Origin: Bacteroidales bacterium
Lineage (GTDB): Bacteria > Bacteroidota > Bacteroidia > Bacteroidales > VadinHA17
Direction: 5' to 3'
Length of the DNA stretch: 64,000 nt
NCBI GenBank assembly: GCA_024763075.1
Contig: JANTGF010000006.1
Location: 25,634 to 89,633 of the forward strand
The translations under genes and the position numbers were made by a program. The notes beneath the pieces are model-generated. The model made no database searches, was not told the DNA's origin, and saw nothing but the letters and a program-made list of their open reading frames with translations. Positions within the stretch are counted from its first letter, which is position 1. Every line of letters begins with the position of its first letter. Of the stretch, positions 17,066 through 26,816 are shown in pieces.

Positions 17066-18337
17066 TTAATCTCTAAAAATGGTTTCCTTTCTTTTCGGAC
17101 CCACCGAAACAATACTTACCGGAACTTCTGTTTCTTCTTCAATAAACCGTATATAGTTCTTAAGTTCATCAGGAAGATCCTCATAGTTATCCAGATGTGT
17201 AATATCCTCTTTCCAGCCAGGGAAAGTCTTGTAAACGGGTTTAAGTTCGGGTGAAATTTCGAATGGGAAATAGTCATGGGTCTCAGTTCCTGTTTTGTAT
17301 GCAGTGCATATCTTTATCTGATCAAAACCTGTCAGAATATCTGCTTTGGTCATGATCAGGTTTGTTACCCCATTTAGCATAACTGAATATTTCAGTGCAA
17401 CGAGATCCATCCATCCGCACCTTCTTGGCCTGCCGGTGGTGGCGCCAAATTCATGTCCTTTTTCCCTTATTTTATCACCTGTTTCATCATGAAGTTCAGT
17501 AGGAAAGGGTCCGCTGCCCACACGGGTACAATATGCTTTAAAAATTCCATGTACTTTCCCGATTTTTACCGGGGGAATTCCCAGACCAATACAGGCTCCT
17601 GCACAAATGGTATTTGAGGATGTTACATAAGGATAAGAACCAAAATCAATATCCAGTAAGGTACCCTGGGCTCCCTCTGCAAGTACTTTTTTGTTTTCTT
17701 TAATAGAATTATTAATATAATACTCGCTGTTGATCTGTTCGAATTTCTTAAGGTATTCAATACTTTTAAACCAATTCTCTTCAGCTTTAATGAAGGAATC
17801 GTCTATTGTATAATTGAAAAGTGAAATGAGGGAGAAATGCTTGTTTTTTAGAAATTCGTATTTTTCAATAAAATCGGGTAAAAGAATATCCCCCATTCTT
17901 ATTCCGTTACGTCCTGTTTTATCCATGTAAGTAGGTCCGATACCTTTCAGGGTTGATCCGATTTTTGTGTTCCCTTTGGCTGTTTCGGATGCAGCATCCA
18001 GCATCCGGTGGGTTGGGAGAATGATATGAGCTTTTTTTGAAATCAGCAGGTTTTTGGTTGAAGATAACCCTCCTTTTTCGAGGTCTGTAATTTCTTTTTC
18101 AAAAATAACAGGATCAATGACTACCCCACTGCCAATAACATTCGTTTTTCCAGGATGAAAAATGCCGGAAGGTATGGTATGTAATACATGTTTTTCATTA
18201 CCAAACTCAAGAGAATGTCCTGCATTAGGCCCTCCCTGAAATCGTGCTATAACATCATAATATGGAGTGAGGAAATCCACGATTTTACCTTTTCCTTCAT
18301 CTCCCCATTGAAGGCCTAATAATACATCCGTCTTCAT
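17066..18337 (-). CDS. purA: Adenylosuccinate synthetase
   Basis: This 423-residue enzyme joins IMP and aspartate using GTP in the first step of AMP synthesis. The N-terminus has GLQWGDEGKGKIVD (P-loop and catalytic Asp/Lys), then FQGGPNAGHS with catalytic His41, and later GTTGRPRRCGWMD and the C-terminal GPKRKETI loop for GTP binding. Length is normal. It follows fur and rel on the same strand; rel-fur-purA is a recurrent Bacteroidota arrangement, linking purine nucleotide supply with (p)ppGpp control. Confidence 0.97.
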   Translation of the reverse strand: MKTDVLLGLQWGDEGKGKIVDFLTPYYDVIARFQGGPNAGHSLEFGNEKHVLHTIPSGIFHPGKTNVIGSGVVIDPVIFEKEITDLEKGGLSSTKNLLISKKAHIILPTHRMLDAASETAKGNTKIGSTLKGIGPTYMDKTGRNGIRMGDILLPDFIEKYEFLKNKHFSLISLFNYTIDDSFIKAEENWFKSIEYLKKFEQINSEYYINNSIKENKKVLAEGAQGTLLDIDFGSYPYVTSSNTICAGACIGLGIPPVKIGKVHGIFKAYCTRVGSGPFPTELHDETGDKIREKGHEFGATTGRPRRCGWMDLVALKYSVMLNGVTNLIMTKADILTGFDQIKICTAYKTGTETHDYFPFEISPELKPVYKTFPGWKEDITHLDNYEDLPDELKNYIRFIEEETEVPVSIVSVGPKRKETIFRD

Positions 18338-18467
18338 AAATAACCAAAATAGTTTATGCTGAAAAAAAACGTCGCAAGTTACAAATCTTTTCAGATAAAA
18401 AGGAGTATAAATACGGGATAATTTTTAAAAAAATTTCCTGAAAATACCGGATAGAAAATATTTTTAT

Positions 18468-18917
18468 TTAAGACTTATTTTCATTCTCGCTGATACCGTA
18501 TATATATAAAGAATGATACAAAGGTTTGAAATTATTCAGTTCACATGCGGTTTTAATGATTTCATGAATTCTCGGATCGCAGAATTCAATTACTTTGCCT
18601 GATTCAGTATCAATAAGATGGTCATGCTGGCTACATTGGTATGCTTTTTCAAACTGGGCTATATTATTTCCAAACTGATGTTTAATTACAAGGTTGCAAT
18701 CCAGTAAAAGTTCAATGGTATTATACAGTGTCGCCCTGCTCACCCGATAATTTTTATTTTTCATAAAGATGTACAAAGACTCAATATCGAAATGACCATC
18801 ACGGGAGTAAATTTCATCAAGAATTGCAAATCGCTCTGGTGTTTTTCTGTGTCCCTTTTTTTCAAGGTAATCAGTAAAAATCTGTTTTACTGTTTGCTTT
18901 GTATTTTCACTTGTCAT
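18468..18917 (-). CDS. Fur-family regulator lacking the structural-zinc cysteine pairs
   Basis: This 149-residue protein has the winged-helix DNA-binding domain of the Fur family (residues 10-85; recognition helix [15 protein letters not shown]) followed by the dimer domain with QHDHLI and [11 protein letters not shown]. The usual CxxC after HDHLI is D103-T-E-S106, and the C-terminal CxxC expected after IYGI is replaced by SENENKS, so the typical structural zinc site is missing. Regulatory His residues (98, 100) remain. It is encoded between rel and purA. Metal, peroxide or other specificity cannot be told from the sequence. Confidence 0.88.
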   Translation of the reverse strand: MTSENTKQTVKQIFTDYLEKKGHRKTPERFAILDEIYSRDGHFDIESLYIFMKNKNYRVSRATLYNTIELLLDCNLVIKHQFGNNIAQFEKAYQCSQHDHLIDTESGKVIEFCDPRIHEIIKTACELNNFKPLYHSLYIYGISENENKS

Positions 18918-19001
18918 AAAAATAGTGTTTTAGAAAAAATTTGAGGCCTTAAATTTAATCAATTTATTTAAAAATAAGACACTATTTAGAATTATTTTAA
19001 A

Positions 19002-21230
19002 TCAGGAGCCGTGGATCTCTTCTCTTTTGACTTTATCGATCCCTTTGATTTTGCTAAGATTTAGAATTAGGGTATTCAGGTCGGAGGTGTTGTGGACATA
19101 CAGAGATATTTTTCCCTCAAAAATGCCATCATGTACATCAAAGTTAAAAGTGCGGATATTTACGCTTAATTGTTTGGAAATAACACTCGTAATCTCATTT
19201 ATCATACCAATTTTATCGATACCCGTCAGGCTGATCTTTGCCAGATATGACAGAATCTTGTGTATTGTCCATTTTGCAGAAACTATTCGGTCCCCTTTAT
19301 TTGACATGAGTTTTACGGCTTCAGGGCATTTGGCCTTATGAATAATGAGTTTTCCGTTTTCATCCCAAAATCCAATTGCATCGTCACCTGGTATAGGGCT
19401 GCAACACTCTGCTATTTTATATGGAATATCTTGCTTGTCTGGCTCTTCACGAATAACAAACGGTTTTTTCAGATCAAATTTATCTTTGGAGGGGGGCTCT
19501 TCAGTTTCCGTTTTTCGCTTCCCAAACTGGGGAATCCAATACTGAATCCATTTACTTTTTGAATTTTTCTTTAATATTTTACTCAGGTTTTCAAGTGAGA
19601 TGATGCCGCTGGCGATTTTACTGTATAGCTCATCCTTGTTGAATACCTCGTATGCCGGAAGTAATTTTTTGAAAACTCTTGAAGAAGGGATTACATTTTG
19701 AATTTTCAGCTCCTTTTCAAGCATGGACTTTCCCAATTCAATTCGGTTGCTTATTTCTGCTTTCAGGGCTTTTGTAATGCTGGCTTTAGCTTTGGCTGTG
19801 TTCACGTAACTGAGCCATTCTTTATGTGGTTTTTGCTGTTTTGAGGTAATGATTTCAACCTGGTCACCACTCTTAAGCTTATAGCTTAGCGGAACAAGTT
19901 TGCGGTTTACTTTGGCCCCAATTGCACTATCGCCTACCTCAGAGTGAATTTCATAGGCAAAATCCAGTGCACTTGAATTCTTGGGCATGGATTTGATATG
20001 TCCTTTTGGTGTAAAAACATTGATTTCTGAGGAAAACAGATTCAGTTTGAATTCATCCATGAACTGTATGGCATCAGGTGATGAATCCTCCAGGATTTCC
20101 CGGATTTTTTTAATCCATAAATCAAGTTCTGATTCCGATGAATGATTCCCTTTGTACTTCCAGTGAGCTGCATATCCCCGTTCTGCTATTTCATTCATCC
20201 GGGTGGAGCGTACCTGTACTTCAACCCACTTTCCGTTCAGGTTCATTACTGTGGCATGAAGTGCTTCATATCCATTGGCTTTTGGCTTACTAATCCAGTC
20301 TCTAAGCCGGTCAGGTTTTGGAACATAAATGTCTGTGATCATAGAATAGATGTTCCAGCACTGGGCTTTTTCAGAAGAATTTTTTGATGGTTCAAAAATG
20401 ATTCTAATTGCCAGAAGATCATATACTTCCTCAAATGATACGTTTTTGGTTTGCATCTTATTCCAGATGGAATATATGGATTTTGGCCTCCCATTTATTT
20501 CATACTTTATGCCTGCTTCATCAAGTTTATTGATAATTGGAAGAGAAAATCTGCTGATTTCAGTAACCCTTTTTTTATCATTTAACTGAATCTTTCTTTC
20601 AATTTCACTGTAAACCTTAGGGTATCTGTATTTTAGACTTAAATCTTCCAGTTCGGTTTTTATTGCATATAAACCCAGCCTGTGTGCCATGGGAGCAAAA
20701 AGCCAGGTGGTTTCCCCGGAGATTTTCATTCGTTTATTGGGAGGCATGGAGGCTAATGTCCTCATGTTATGCAAGCGGTCTGCCAGTTTGATCAGAATGA
20801 CCCGTACATCATCGGCAATGGTTAACAGGATCTTTCTGAAATTTACAGCCTGAATGGATGCATCGCTTTCAAAAACGTTGGTTATTTTAGTAAGCCCGTC
20901 AATTATTATTGCAATCTTCTCTCCAAAATTATTCTTGATATCCTCCAGTGTATATTCGGTATCTTCAACTACATCATGAAGCAATGCCGAACAAATAGAT
21001 ATTGTGCCCAGTCCCATTTCCTCGGAAACGATCCGGGCAACCGCAATCGGATGGAAAATATAAGGTTCGCCTGATCTTCTTTTGATGTTCTTATGGGCTT
21101 CATTCGCAAAATCGAAAGCTTTTTTCACAAGTTCCTTGTCTGCCTTTTTTGTCACTCTTGGACAATTCTGAAGTAATTCATTGAATTGCTCCTGAATAAG
21201 TTGATTATCATGTTGTACAAGTATCGACAT
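19002..21230 (-). CDS. rel: Bifunctional (p)ppGpp synthetase/hydrolase (Rel)
   Basis: This 742-residue RelA/SpoT homologue makes and degrades (p)ppGpp. In order it has an HD hydrolase domain with HPIAVARIV and LLHDVVEDT (residues about 40-190), the synthetase domain with YDLLAIRIIF and GYEALHATV (about 240-360), a TGS domain (about 395-455, FTPKGHIKSMPKNSSALDFAY), a zinc-finger-like segment (CCSPIPGDD) and a C-terminal ACT domain. Both HD metal residues and synthetase motifs are present, so both activities are expected. It is the first gene of rel-fur-purA. Confidence 0.95.
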   Translation of the reverse strand: MSILVQHDNQLIQEQFNELLQNCPRVTKKADKELVKKAFDFANEAHKNIKRRSGEPYIFHPIAVARIVSEEMGLGTISICSALLHDVVEDTEYTLEDIKNNFGEKIAIIIDGLTKITNVFESDASIQAVNFRKILLTIADDVRVILIKLADRLHNMRTLASMPPNKRMKISGETTWLFAPMAHRLGLYAIKTELEDLSLKYRYPKVYSEIERKIQLNDKKRVTEISRFSLPIINKLDEAGIKYEINGRPKSIYSIWNKMQTKNVSFEEVYDLLAIRIIFEPSKNSSEKAQCWNIYSMITDIYVPKPDRLRDWISKPKANGYEALHATVMNLNGKWVEVQVRSTRMNEIAERGYAAHWKYKGNHSSESELDLWIKKIREILEDSSPDAIQFMDEFKLNLFSSEINVFTPKGHIKSMPKNSSALDFAYEIHSEVGDSAIGAKVNRKLVPLSYKLKSGDQVEIITSKQQKPHKEWLSYVNTAKAKASITKALKAEISNRIELGKSMLEKELKIQNVIPSSRVFKKLLPAYEVFNKDELYSKIASGIISLENLSKILKKNSKSKWIQYWIPQFGKRKTETEEPPSKDKFDLKKPFVIREEPDKQDIPYKIAECCSPIPGDDAIGFWDENGKLIIHKAKCPEAVKLMSNKGDRIVSAKWTIHKILSYLAKISLTGIDKIGMINEITSVISKQLSVNIRTFNFDVHDGIFEGKISLYVHNTSDLNTLILNLSKIKGIDKVKREEIHGS

Positions 21231-21331
21231 TTAAAACCCCTTGAATTCTAGTTTCTTTTTTCTTTCAATTACAAAGTTAGTTATTTTTCATTGATAATTT
21301 TCACCTGAAACAGGGATGTGTATTTAGTGTC

Positions 21332-21443
21332 TCTTAGAAAACGCCAAATACTGCGTTATTCTCGTTTTGAAAACGGTCATTTACAAAAATAAACTCCCTG
21401 GTTTTCAAAGCTTCGAAAGCCTTGTCTTTGGCGTCTTCTAAGA
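21332..21443. repeat. 112-bp imperfect palindrome (repeat family A)
   Basis: Arms at 21332-21348 and 21427-21443 are inverted repeats that match in 16 of 17 positions, and the inner sequence continues to pair partly. The central segment around 21376-21397 shares 21 of 22 bases with the centre of the palindrome at 57584-57681. It lies in a 407-bp gap between rel and the T9SS cargo gene. A 92-residue frame crosses the element but has no family resemblance and is treated as non-coding. Confidence 0.65.
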
Positions 21444-21637
21444 AGCCACTTGAAAAATTAAGAGTTTTCTTAGAAGCACTATTTATTTGCAGTACGAAGA
21501 GGTATTTAATACCCGGTTCAGAATGAATATTTAAGAAGTATAAATACCAATCCCGCATTTCGGCACCAAGTATCTGTGTAAAACCAAAAGTATGAATAGT
21601 ACGGGTTGCCATGAAGACAAAAGCTAAAAAGGCAGAT
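21444..21637. other. Rest of the rel/T9SS-gene gap; related to the 9357 element
   Basis: The stretch 21567-21612 resembles 9537-9582 (GTATCTGnGnnnAAnnCnAAAAG, then ATGAATA), so a second, decayed copy of the element after hypD is likely here. No gene is supported. Confidence 0.4.
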
Positions 21638-23134
21638 TTAATTTTCCGGGAAGAGTACCATAACCTGACCTGATTTTTCCAGTATTTTCTCTTGCTGGTC
21701 TTCAGCTTTTACATAATAAACATAAACTCCTTCCGGAACCGGTTTTCCTTTAGAATCCCCTTTCCACGGAATTTCCGGATCATCCGTTTCAAACAATGTA
21801 TTCCCCCAGCGGTTTCTGATAATAAATATATATGATTTTGGCGCAAAAGTTAAAACCGGTTTAAATGTATCATTCAGATCATCGCCGTTTGGGGTAAAGG
21901 CATTGGGCATTAAAATAAAAGATTCAGCATTTACACATACCTGGTTTGATTTGCTGAAACCCGGATTTTGCAGATCAGTTCCTCCTTCCTTTGCAGTAAG
22001 GTAATAGCAGAATTCACTGGCACCCTGTTCCAGGATCAGATTTCCTACCTGGTCGGTAAAAGAAGTGTCGGAAGGTCCGGGTCCGGCACTTAATAATTCA
22101 AATTTATCTCCGTCCACCGAACGGTAAATTTCATAATTTCCAACTCCGCCGGGCCATTCAAAATACGGGTTCCAGGAAAGGAAATTCCGGTTACCCGTAT
22201 TGTTTGCATCTAATTGAAGGGTAGTGGTAATATTGGAACGTTTGACTTCAAGCCCGCAATTGTTCATTGCCAGTAACTGATAATAATAGGGTTTTGCTTC
22301 AGGAAGTTCATCTTCAAATATAAGTATTCCTCCTCCCGGTTGATCCTTAATTTCAATGGTATCAGTTATATTATTGATATTCTCTCCCCTGATAAGATAG
22401 TAAGTACTAAGCTCAGTTGCCGGATCGACTTCAAAATGTAGCTCAGCCCGGTTATCTGCAATAATTTCACTTACTTTTGCATAAATATTGGCAGGTGGTT
22501 GTGGCATATTACTGGAATCACAAACCATATTGGAAGTGGATTTCCTGCCATCTTTATGGCTGGCTTCAATAAAATAGCAGTATTTATTATAAGGATTAAG
22601 GACATTATCTGAATAAGAAAGCTGACCGTTTTCCACAGATAATGAAGTAAATTCCTCATCGTTTTCCTTTTTATAAACAGTATAATGGGACAAACTGTCT
22701 CCCCAGCCGCCATATGCATTCCAATTCAGTTTCATTGAACCTGTACAGGATTCAAACTCCAGTTCCAGGAACATGGTGGTATGAGGTTCAGTTAGTTTGC
22801 TTTCTTTTCCACCCCCTTCAGTTGGTTTTAAAGAAGATAAACTGTAGGATTCCGAACTGATATTGCCCCAGGGTTGTTCCCATGTAAAGTTTGTGGTAAA
22901 TCTTCCTTCTATTGTGTCCACAACACGGGTATCCTCAGGTCCGGTCCAAACATGTATGATATATGCTACTACATCAACTGAATCACTGGGTTTCCATGAA
23001 AATTTTGTGAAGCCGTTAGCCGGATCAATACTTACAAAGTTTACTCTTGGAGGGTCTGGTATGGTTATTGATTGTCCGTAAGTAACAGAGTAAAATAAAC
23101 TAATAAACAAAAATATGATTAAACGAGGTTTCAA
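21638..23134 (-). CDS. Secreted fibronectin-type protein with T9SS type B (gliding motility-associated) C-terminal domain
   Basis: This 498-residue protein has a signal peptide (residues 1-20, ending VTYGQ), about four fibronectin-III-like domains with repeated YxIY/YYYxL strands, and a C-terminal CHU_C/T9SS type B domain (about 410-498) starting PNAFTPNGDDLNDTF and including RWGNTLFET and VYVYYVKA. It should be exported by the type IX secretion system to the cell surface. No T9SS core gene is in the window. The stop of the downstream M16 gene lies 15 bp from its start, so the two may be co-transcribed. Confidence 0.9.
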   Translation of the reverse strand: MKPRLIIFLFISLFYSVTYGQSITIPDPPRVNFVSIDPANGFTKFSWKPSDSVDVVAYIIHVWTGPEDTRVVDTIEGRFTTNFTWEQPWGNISSESYSLSSLKPTEGGGKESKLTEPHTTMFLELEFESCTGSMKLNWNAYGGWGDSLSHYTVYKKENDEEFTSLSVENGQLSYSDNVLNPYNKYCYFIEASHKDGRKSTSNMVCDSSNMPQPPANIYAKVSEIIADNRAELHFEVDPATELSTYYLIRGENINNITDTIEIKDQPGGGILIFEDELPEAKPYYYQLLAMNNCGLEVKRSNITTTLQLDANNTGNRNFLSWNPYFEWPGGVGNYEIYRSVDGDKFELLSAGPGPSDTSFTDQVGNLILEQGASEFCYYLTAKEGGTDLQNPGFSKSNQVCVNAESFILMPNAFTPNGDDLNDTFKPVLTFAPKSYIFIIRNRWGNTLFETDDPEIPWKGDSKGKPVPEGVYVYYVKAEDQQEKILEKSGQVMVLFPEN

Positions 23135-23149
23135 AATTTTGAAGGTTTC

Positions 23150-24445
23150 TTAACATTTTCCTGCCACCACTTCAGTAAAACTGTTTTCATTCAGATAACG
23201 GTTGGCCAGTTCGCTTAATTGTACAGGGGTGATATTTTGAATGACATCAATGGATTTCTCCCAATAAGTTTTGTCATAACCATAATCAACCAGCACTCTG
23301 AGCGTTTCCGCAGTGGCCAACGGGCCGTCAAACATTCTTAGCCAGCTCCCCAGGAGATAATTCTTTACAAGTGAAAGCTCTTTTTTACCCACCGGGTTCT
23401 CTTTAAGTAAGTTTATTTCATGATAGATCTCATCTACGGCTTTTTGACAAACATCGCTGCCTACCTCCGATCCGATAACAAAATATCCGGCATGTTCATT
23501 GGAAACGAGGTAAGATGATATTCCATAGGTATATCCTTTATCCTCCCTGATATTTTTCATTAATCTTGATCCGAAATAACCACCCAATAAGGTTGAAAGT
23601 ACTTTTAAGCCGGCATAATCAGGGTGCTTTCTGTTTATGGCTGCCTTTCCAATTCTGACAGATGATTGCAGGGCATCCGGTTTTTTAACAATTATAATCT
23701 CTTTTTCTGTTTTCTCTTTAGTTTCCGGGTGACTTGAAACTTCAGGTACGGATTCATACGTTTTTTCTCCAAAATGTTGATTCAAAAGAGCAGCCAAATC
23801 GAAATCCCAGAAGCCTGAAGCAAGAATATTTAGCTCTTTGTTCAGATAGCAGTTTCTGTAATGGCCGGTTAATCCGTCTCTGTTGGTTTTATCAAAATCA
23901 GAAATGTCTGTTTTTTTCCCGTAAGGATGACCGTTATTGAAAATGGCCTGCATAAATCTTTTGCCGGATAAATAGGAAAACTTTGATTGACTGATGAGGA
24001 ATTCCTGTTTTCTGTTGTTTATAAGTATTTCCAGTTCTTTTTCAGGAAAAGTGCTGTTTTCAAGGATGTCTTTCACCAGTATCAGAGAAGCTTCAAGATA
24101 TTTTGCCAGGGAAAAAAGAACGACACCTGCCCGGTCAGCTTCAGCATAAAAACTTACAAAGGAACCATAATAATCAAACATTAAAGCCAGTTCTTTTGAT
24201 GTATGGTTTTTTGTCCCCTCATTAAGCATGGTATTTGTAAAGGAGGCCATCAGTTTTTTAGTTTCGTACCATCTCCCGGCTTTAAAAATAAACTCCAATC
24301 GTACAATCTTCTGTGTTCCACTTTTATGCATCCATACCGGTGTGCCGTTTTTCAGGTTAAATTTCTCAGTATCCGGAAATTTTATTTCCTCAATAGTTTT
24401 GAATGCAGGTGTTTTACTTCTGTCTGTTAAGGTCATAATTTTCAT
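23150..24445 (-). CDS. M16 peptidase-like protein, non-catalytic subunit
   Basis: This 431-residue insulinase-family protein keeps the fold (FIFKAGRWYE, the HPYGK segment and GGYFGSRLMKNIREDKGYTYGI in the C-terminal half), but the zinc motif HxxEH is replaced by FTNTML, so it cannot bind zinc in the usual way. In two-subunit M16B peptidases such a protein contributes the C-terminal R/Y substrate-binding pair; RxxxGxxYG is present here. Its ATG directly follows the stop of the catalytic partner, so the two are translationally coupled. Confidence 0.88.
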   Translation of the reverse strand: MKIMTLTDRSKTPAFKTIEEIKFPDTEKFNLKNGTPVWMHKSGTQKIVRLEFIFKAGRWYETKKLMASFTNTMLNEGTKNHTSKELALMFDYYGSFVSFYAEADRAGVVLFSLAKYLEASLILVKDILENSTFPEKELEILINNRKQEFLISQSKFSYLSGKRFMQAIFNNGHPYGKKTDISDFDKTNRDGLTGHYRNCYLNKELNILASGFWDFDLAALLNQHFGEKTYESVPEVSSHPETKEKTEKEIIIVKKPDALQSSVRIGKAAINRKHPDYAGLKVLSTLLGGYFGSRLMKNIREDKGYTYGISSYLVSNEHAGYFVIGSEVGSDVCQKAVDEIYHEINLLKENPVGKKELSLVKNYLLGSWLRMFDGPLATAETLRVLVDYGYDKTYWEKSIDVIQNITPVQLSELANRYLNENSFTEVVAGKC

Positions 24446-25696
24446 TTAATTCTGTTCACTTTGTTGAGTCAGGTAATAAAGTGTTGACATATTTTCTTCC
24501 TTAAAAATTTTGGAGGATACTTCCTGAATGTCTTCTTTAGTTACTTTTCTGTATTGCTCTATGGTAGAGTTCAGCATATCCGCATTACCCAGAAGTTCAT
24601 AATAGGCCAGGTTCATCGCTTTATTCAGACCGGAAATATCTGAAAAGATAAGTGAAGATTCAACTTTGTTTTTCACCTTCTCCAGCTCTTTTTCCATTGG
24701 TGGTTCATTCTGCATCTTTTTAAGTTCCCTCAAAATTGCTTTATCGGCCTGTTCCATTGAAACGCCTTCTGATACTTTACCGGTAATAATAAATAATCCC
24801 GGATCAATACTTCCGGAAATGTAGGCATTGATCTCGCTAAAAAGAGGATTTTCCTTAATCAGGTTCTGGTAAAGCCTGGATGACAGTCCGTTAGAAAGAA
24901 TGTCAGAGATCAGATCAGTAGCATAGTAATCTTTATCCAGTCTTCCGCACATGTGGAATACTTTATAGATTGCATTTGATGAGACATCCCTGTAGACGGT
25001 CTTCGATTGAGGCAAGGTCTGGGGAGGCTCTTCCGGGATGATTCGTTGTTTTATTTCCCTTTTTTCAATATCTCCGAACCATTTTTTTACATATTTTTTA
25101 ATCTGACCGGGATCTATGTCACCGGTAAGGGATAAAATGGCATTATTTGGAGCATAATGCGAATAAAAAAAAGATTTCACATCTTCCAGTGTGGCATTTT
25201 TTATATGATCGATATCTTTACCAATGGTAGCCCATTGATAGGGATGCTTTTTATATGCCAGGGGCCTCAGCAAAAGCCAAACATCTCCATAAGGCTGGTT
25301 TAAATAGCGTTGCTTAAACTCCTCAATTACTACGCTTTTCTGGATATCCAGACTTGTTTGAGAAAAATCAAGAGCTTTCATCCGGTCTGATTCAAGCCAG
25401 AAACCGGTTTCGATATTATCTTTGGGTAAACTGAGATAATAGTTGGTTATATCGTTATTGGTGAATGCATTATTTTCACCTCCGACTTGCTGAAGGGGAG
25501 TATCGTAGGCTGGAATATTTGCTGACCCGCCAAACATCAGGTGTTCAAATAAGTGGGCAAAACCAGTTCTTTCAGTATCCTCATCCCTGGCGCCCACGTT
25601 GTAAAGTACATTAATGGTAACGATAGGGGTGGAGGGATCGGGATGAACAATAACCCTGAGTCCGTTATCTAAAGTAAATTTACTAAACTGTATCAT
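24446..25696 (-). CDS. M16 zinc peptidase, catalytic subunit
   Basis: This 416-residue insulinase-family peptidase has the inverted zinc motif His48-Leu-Phe-Glu51-His52 and the distal Glu in VVIEEFKQRYLN about 75 residues later. It should degrade peptides, in the cytosol or periplasm; no signal peptide is visible. It sits between the nitronate monooxygenase-like gene (4-bp ATGA overlap at 25693-25696) and the non-catalytic M16 gene (no gap), which indicates one operon and an obligate heterodimer. Confidence 0.93.
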   Translation of the reverse strand: MIQFSKFTLDNGLRVIVHPDPSTPIVTINVLYNVGARDEDTERTGFAHLFEHLMFGGSANIPAYDTPLQQVGGENNAFTNNDITNYYLSLPKDNIETGFWLESDRMKALDFSQTSLDIQKSVVIEEFKQRYLNQPYGDVWLLLRPLAYKKHPYQWATIGKDIDHIKNATLEDVKSFFYSHYAPNNAILSLTGDIDPGQIKKYVKKWFGDIEKREIKQRIIPEEPPQTLPQSKTVYRDVSSNAIYKVFHMCGRLDKDYYATDLISDILSNGLSSRLYQNLIKENPLFSEINAYISGSIDPGLFIITGKVSEGVSMEQADKAILRELKKMQNEPPMEKELEKVKNKVESSLIFSDISGLNKAMNLAYYELLGNADMLNSTIEQYRKVTKEDIQEVSSKIFKEENMSTLYYLTQQSEQN

Positions 25697-26667
25697 TTAT
25701 TTGTTTTAAGATCGTGCAAAGTACGTTTTAATTCATTTCCGGCCTCATAAAAATCAAAAATTAGTTCTTTCATAATTTCATCCACAGGCCTTATTTTATT
25801 TATCAGGGAAGAAATCTGTCCGATTTCCAGTTCTCCTTCATCAACATTTCCTTCAAACATGCCTTTTCTTGCTCTGCCACTACCCAGGATCTCCAGTATT
25901 TCTTTTGTTGACCTTCCTTCCTGAATGGCAGCGTTTATTTCCGTGTAAAAATTATTTTTCAGTAATCTGACCGGGATCAGCTTTTTTAATGTCAGTCTCG
26001 TATCGCCTTCACCTGCCCTTATGATTTCCTTTTTAAAGTTTATATGAGCCGAGGACTCTTTCGATGCAGCAAATACCGAGCCCAGTTGCACACCCTCTGC
26101 CCCTAAAGCCAGGGCGGCCAGTATTCCCCTTCCCGTTCCGATTCCTCCGGCAGCAATCACAGGAATTGAAACTGCTTGTTTTATTGCCGGAATCAGAGAA
26201 AAAGTTGTGGTTTCTTCCCGCCCGTTATGACCTCCTGCTTCAAAACCTTCTGCAACTATAGCATCTGCTCCGGCCTTTTCAGCCTTAACTGCAAAGGAAC
26301 TGTTGGCTATTACATGAACAACTTTTATACCTTCATCCTTCAGTCTTTTGGTCCATTTATCAGGGTTTCCTGCAGAAGTAAATACAATTTTAACCTTTTC
26401 ATCCAGAATAACTTTTAAATTTTCTGCTGACCGTGAATATATCAAAGGTATATTTACACCGAATGGCTTGTTTGTTGCTTTTTTTGCTTTCTGAATATGT
26501 ATTTTTAGTATTTCAGGCGTCATTGAACCGGAGCCAATCAGTCCAAGCCCTCCTGAATTACTAACCGAAGAAGCCAGTTCCCATCCTGAACACCATATCA
26601 TTCCCCCCTGTATGACAGGATAATCAATATCAAAAATCCTGCTTATTCTGGTTTTTATAGTCTGCAT
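25693..26667 (-). CDS. Nitronate monooxygenase / FabK-like flavoprotein
   Basis: This 324-residue FMN TIM-barrel protein carries QGGM near the N-terminus, GADAIVAEGFEAGGHNG and PVIAAGGIGTGRGILAALALGAEGVQLGS, all characteristic of the 2-nitropropane dioxygenase/NMO superfamily, including enoyl-ACP reductase FabK. The H in EAGGHNG is the usual catalytic His. Whether it oxidises nitronates or reduces enoyl-ACP cannot be decided here. It is the first gene of a four-gene minus-strand cluster ending at 21638. Confidence 0.85.
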   Translation of the reverse strand: MQTIKTRISRIFDIDYPVIQGGMIWCSGWELASSVSNSGGLGLIGSGSMTPEILKIHIQKAKKATNKPFGVNIPLIYSRSAENLKVILDEKVKIVFTSAGNPDKWTKRLKDEGIKVVHVIANSSFAVKAEKAGADAIVAEGFEAGGHNGREETTTFSLIPAIKQAVSIPVIAAGGIGTGRGILAALALGAEGVQLGSVFAASKESSAHINFKKEIIRAGEGDTRLTLKKLIPVRLLKNNFYTEINAAIQEGRSTKEILEILGSGRARKGMFEGNVDEGELEIGQISSLINKIRPVDEIMKELIFDFYEAGNELKRTLHDLKTNK

Positions 26668-26802
26668 CTGTTTAAAAAGTCAATTTTTTGTATCTAATTA
26701 CTTAACGGACTCGTATTATTACCGATATTACAACAATTTTGGAACGGAGTAAAATTTCTATAAAAATAGAAATATTTTTTATGTTCGTTTCATTTGGGAT
26801 AT

Positions 26803-26810
26803 TATCTTTG
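26803..26810 (+). promoter_or_regulatory. -7 element (TATCTTTG) directly before the first CLC gene
   Basis: An exact TAnnTTTG octamer ends 7 bp before the ATG at 26817, with TATG at 26780-26783 at the 19-bp spacing expected for -33. The start point would fall at or within a few bases of the ATG, so the mRNA would have almost no leader. Confidence 0.5.
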
Positions 26811-26816
26811 TTGGCC

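Noticed and set aside
21334..21612. 92-residue minus-strand frame
   Set aside because: It lies across an imperfect palindrome of repeat family A and a decayed second repeat, so the frame is a by-product of the repeats.
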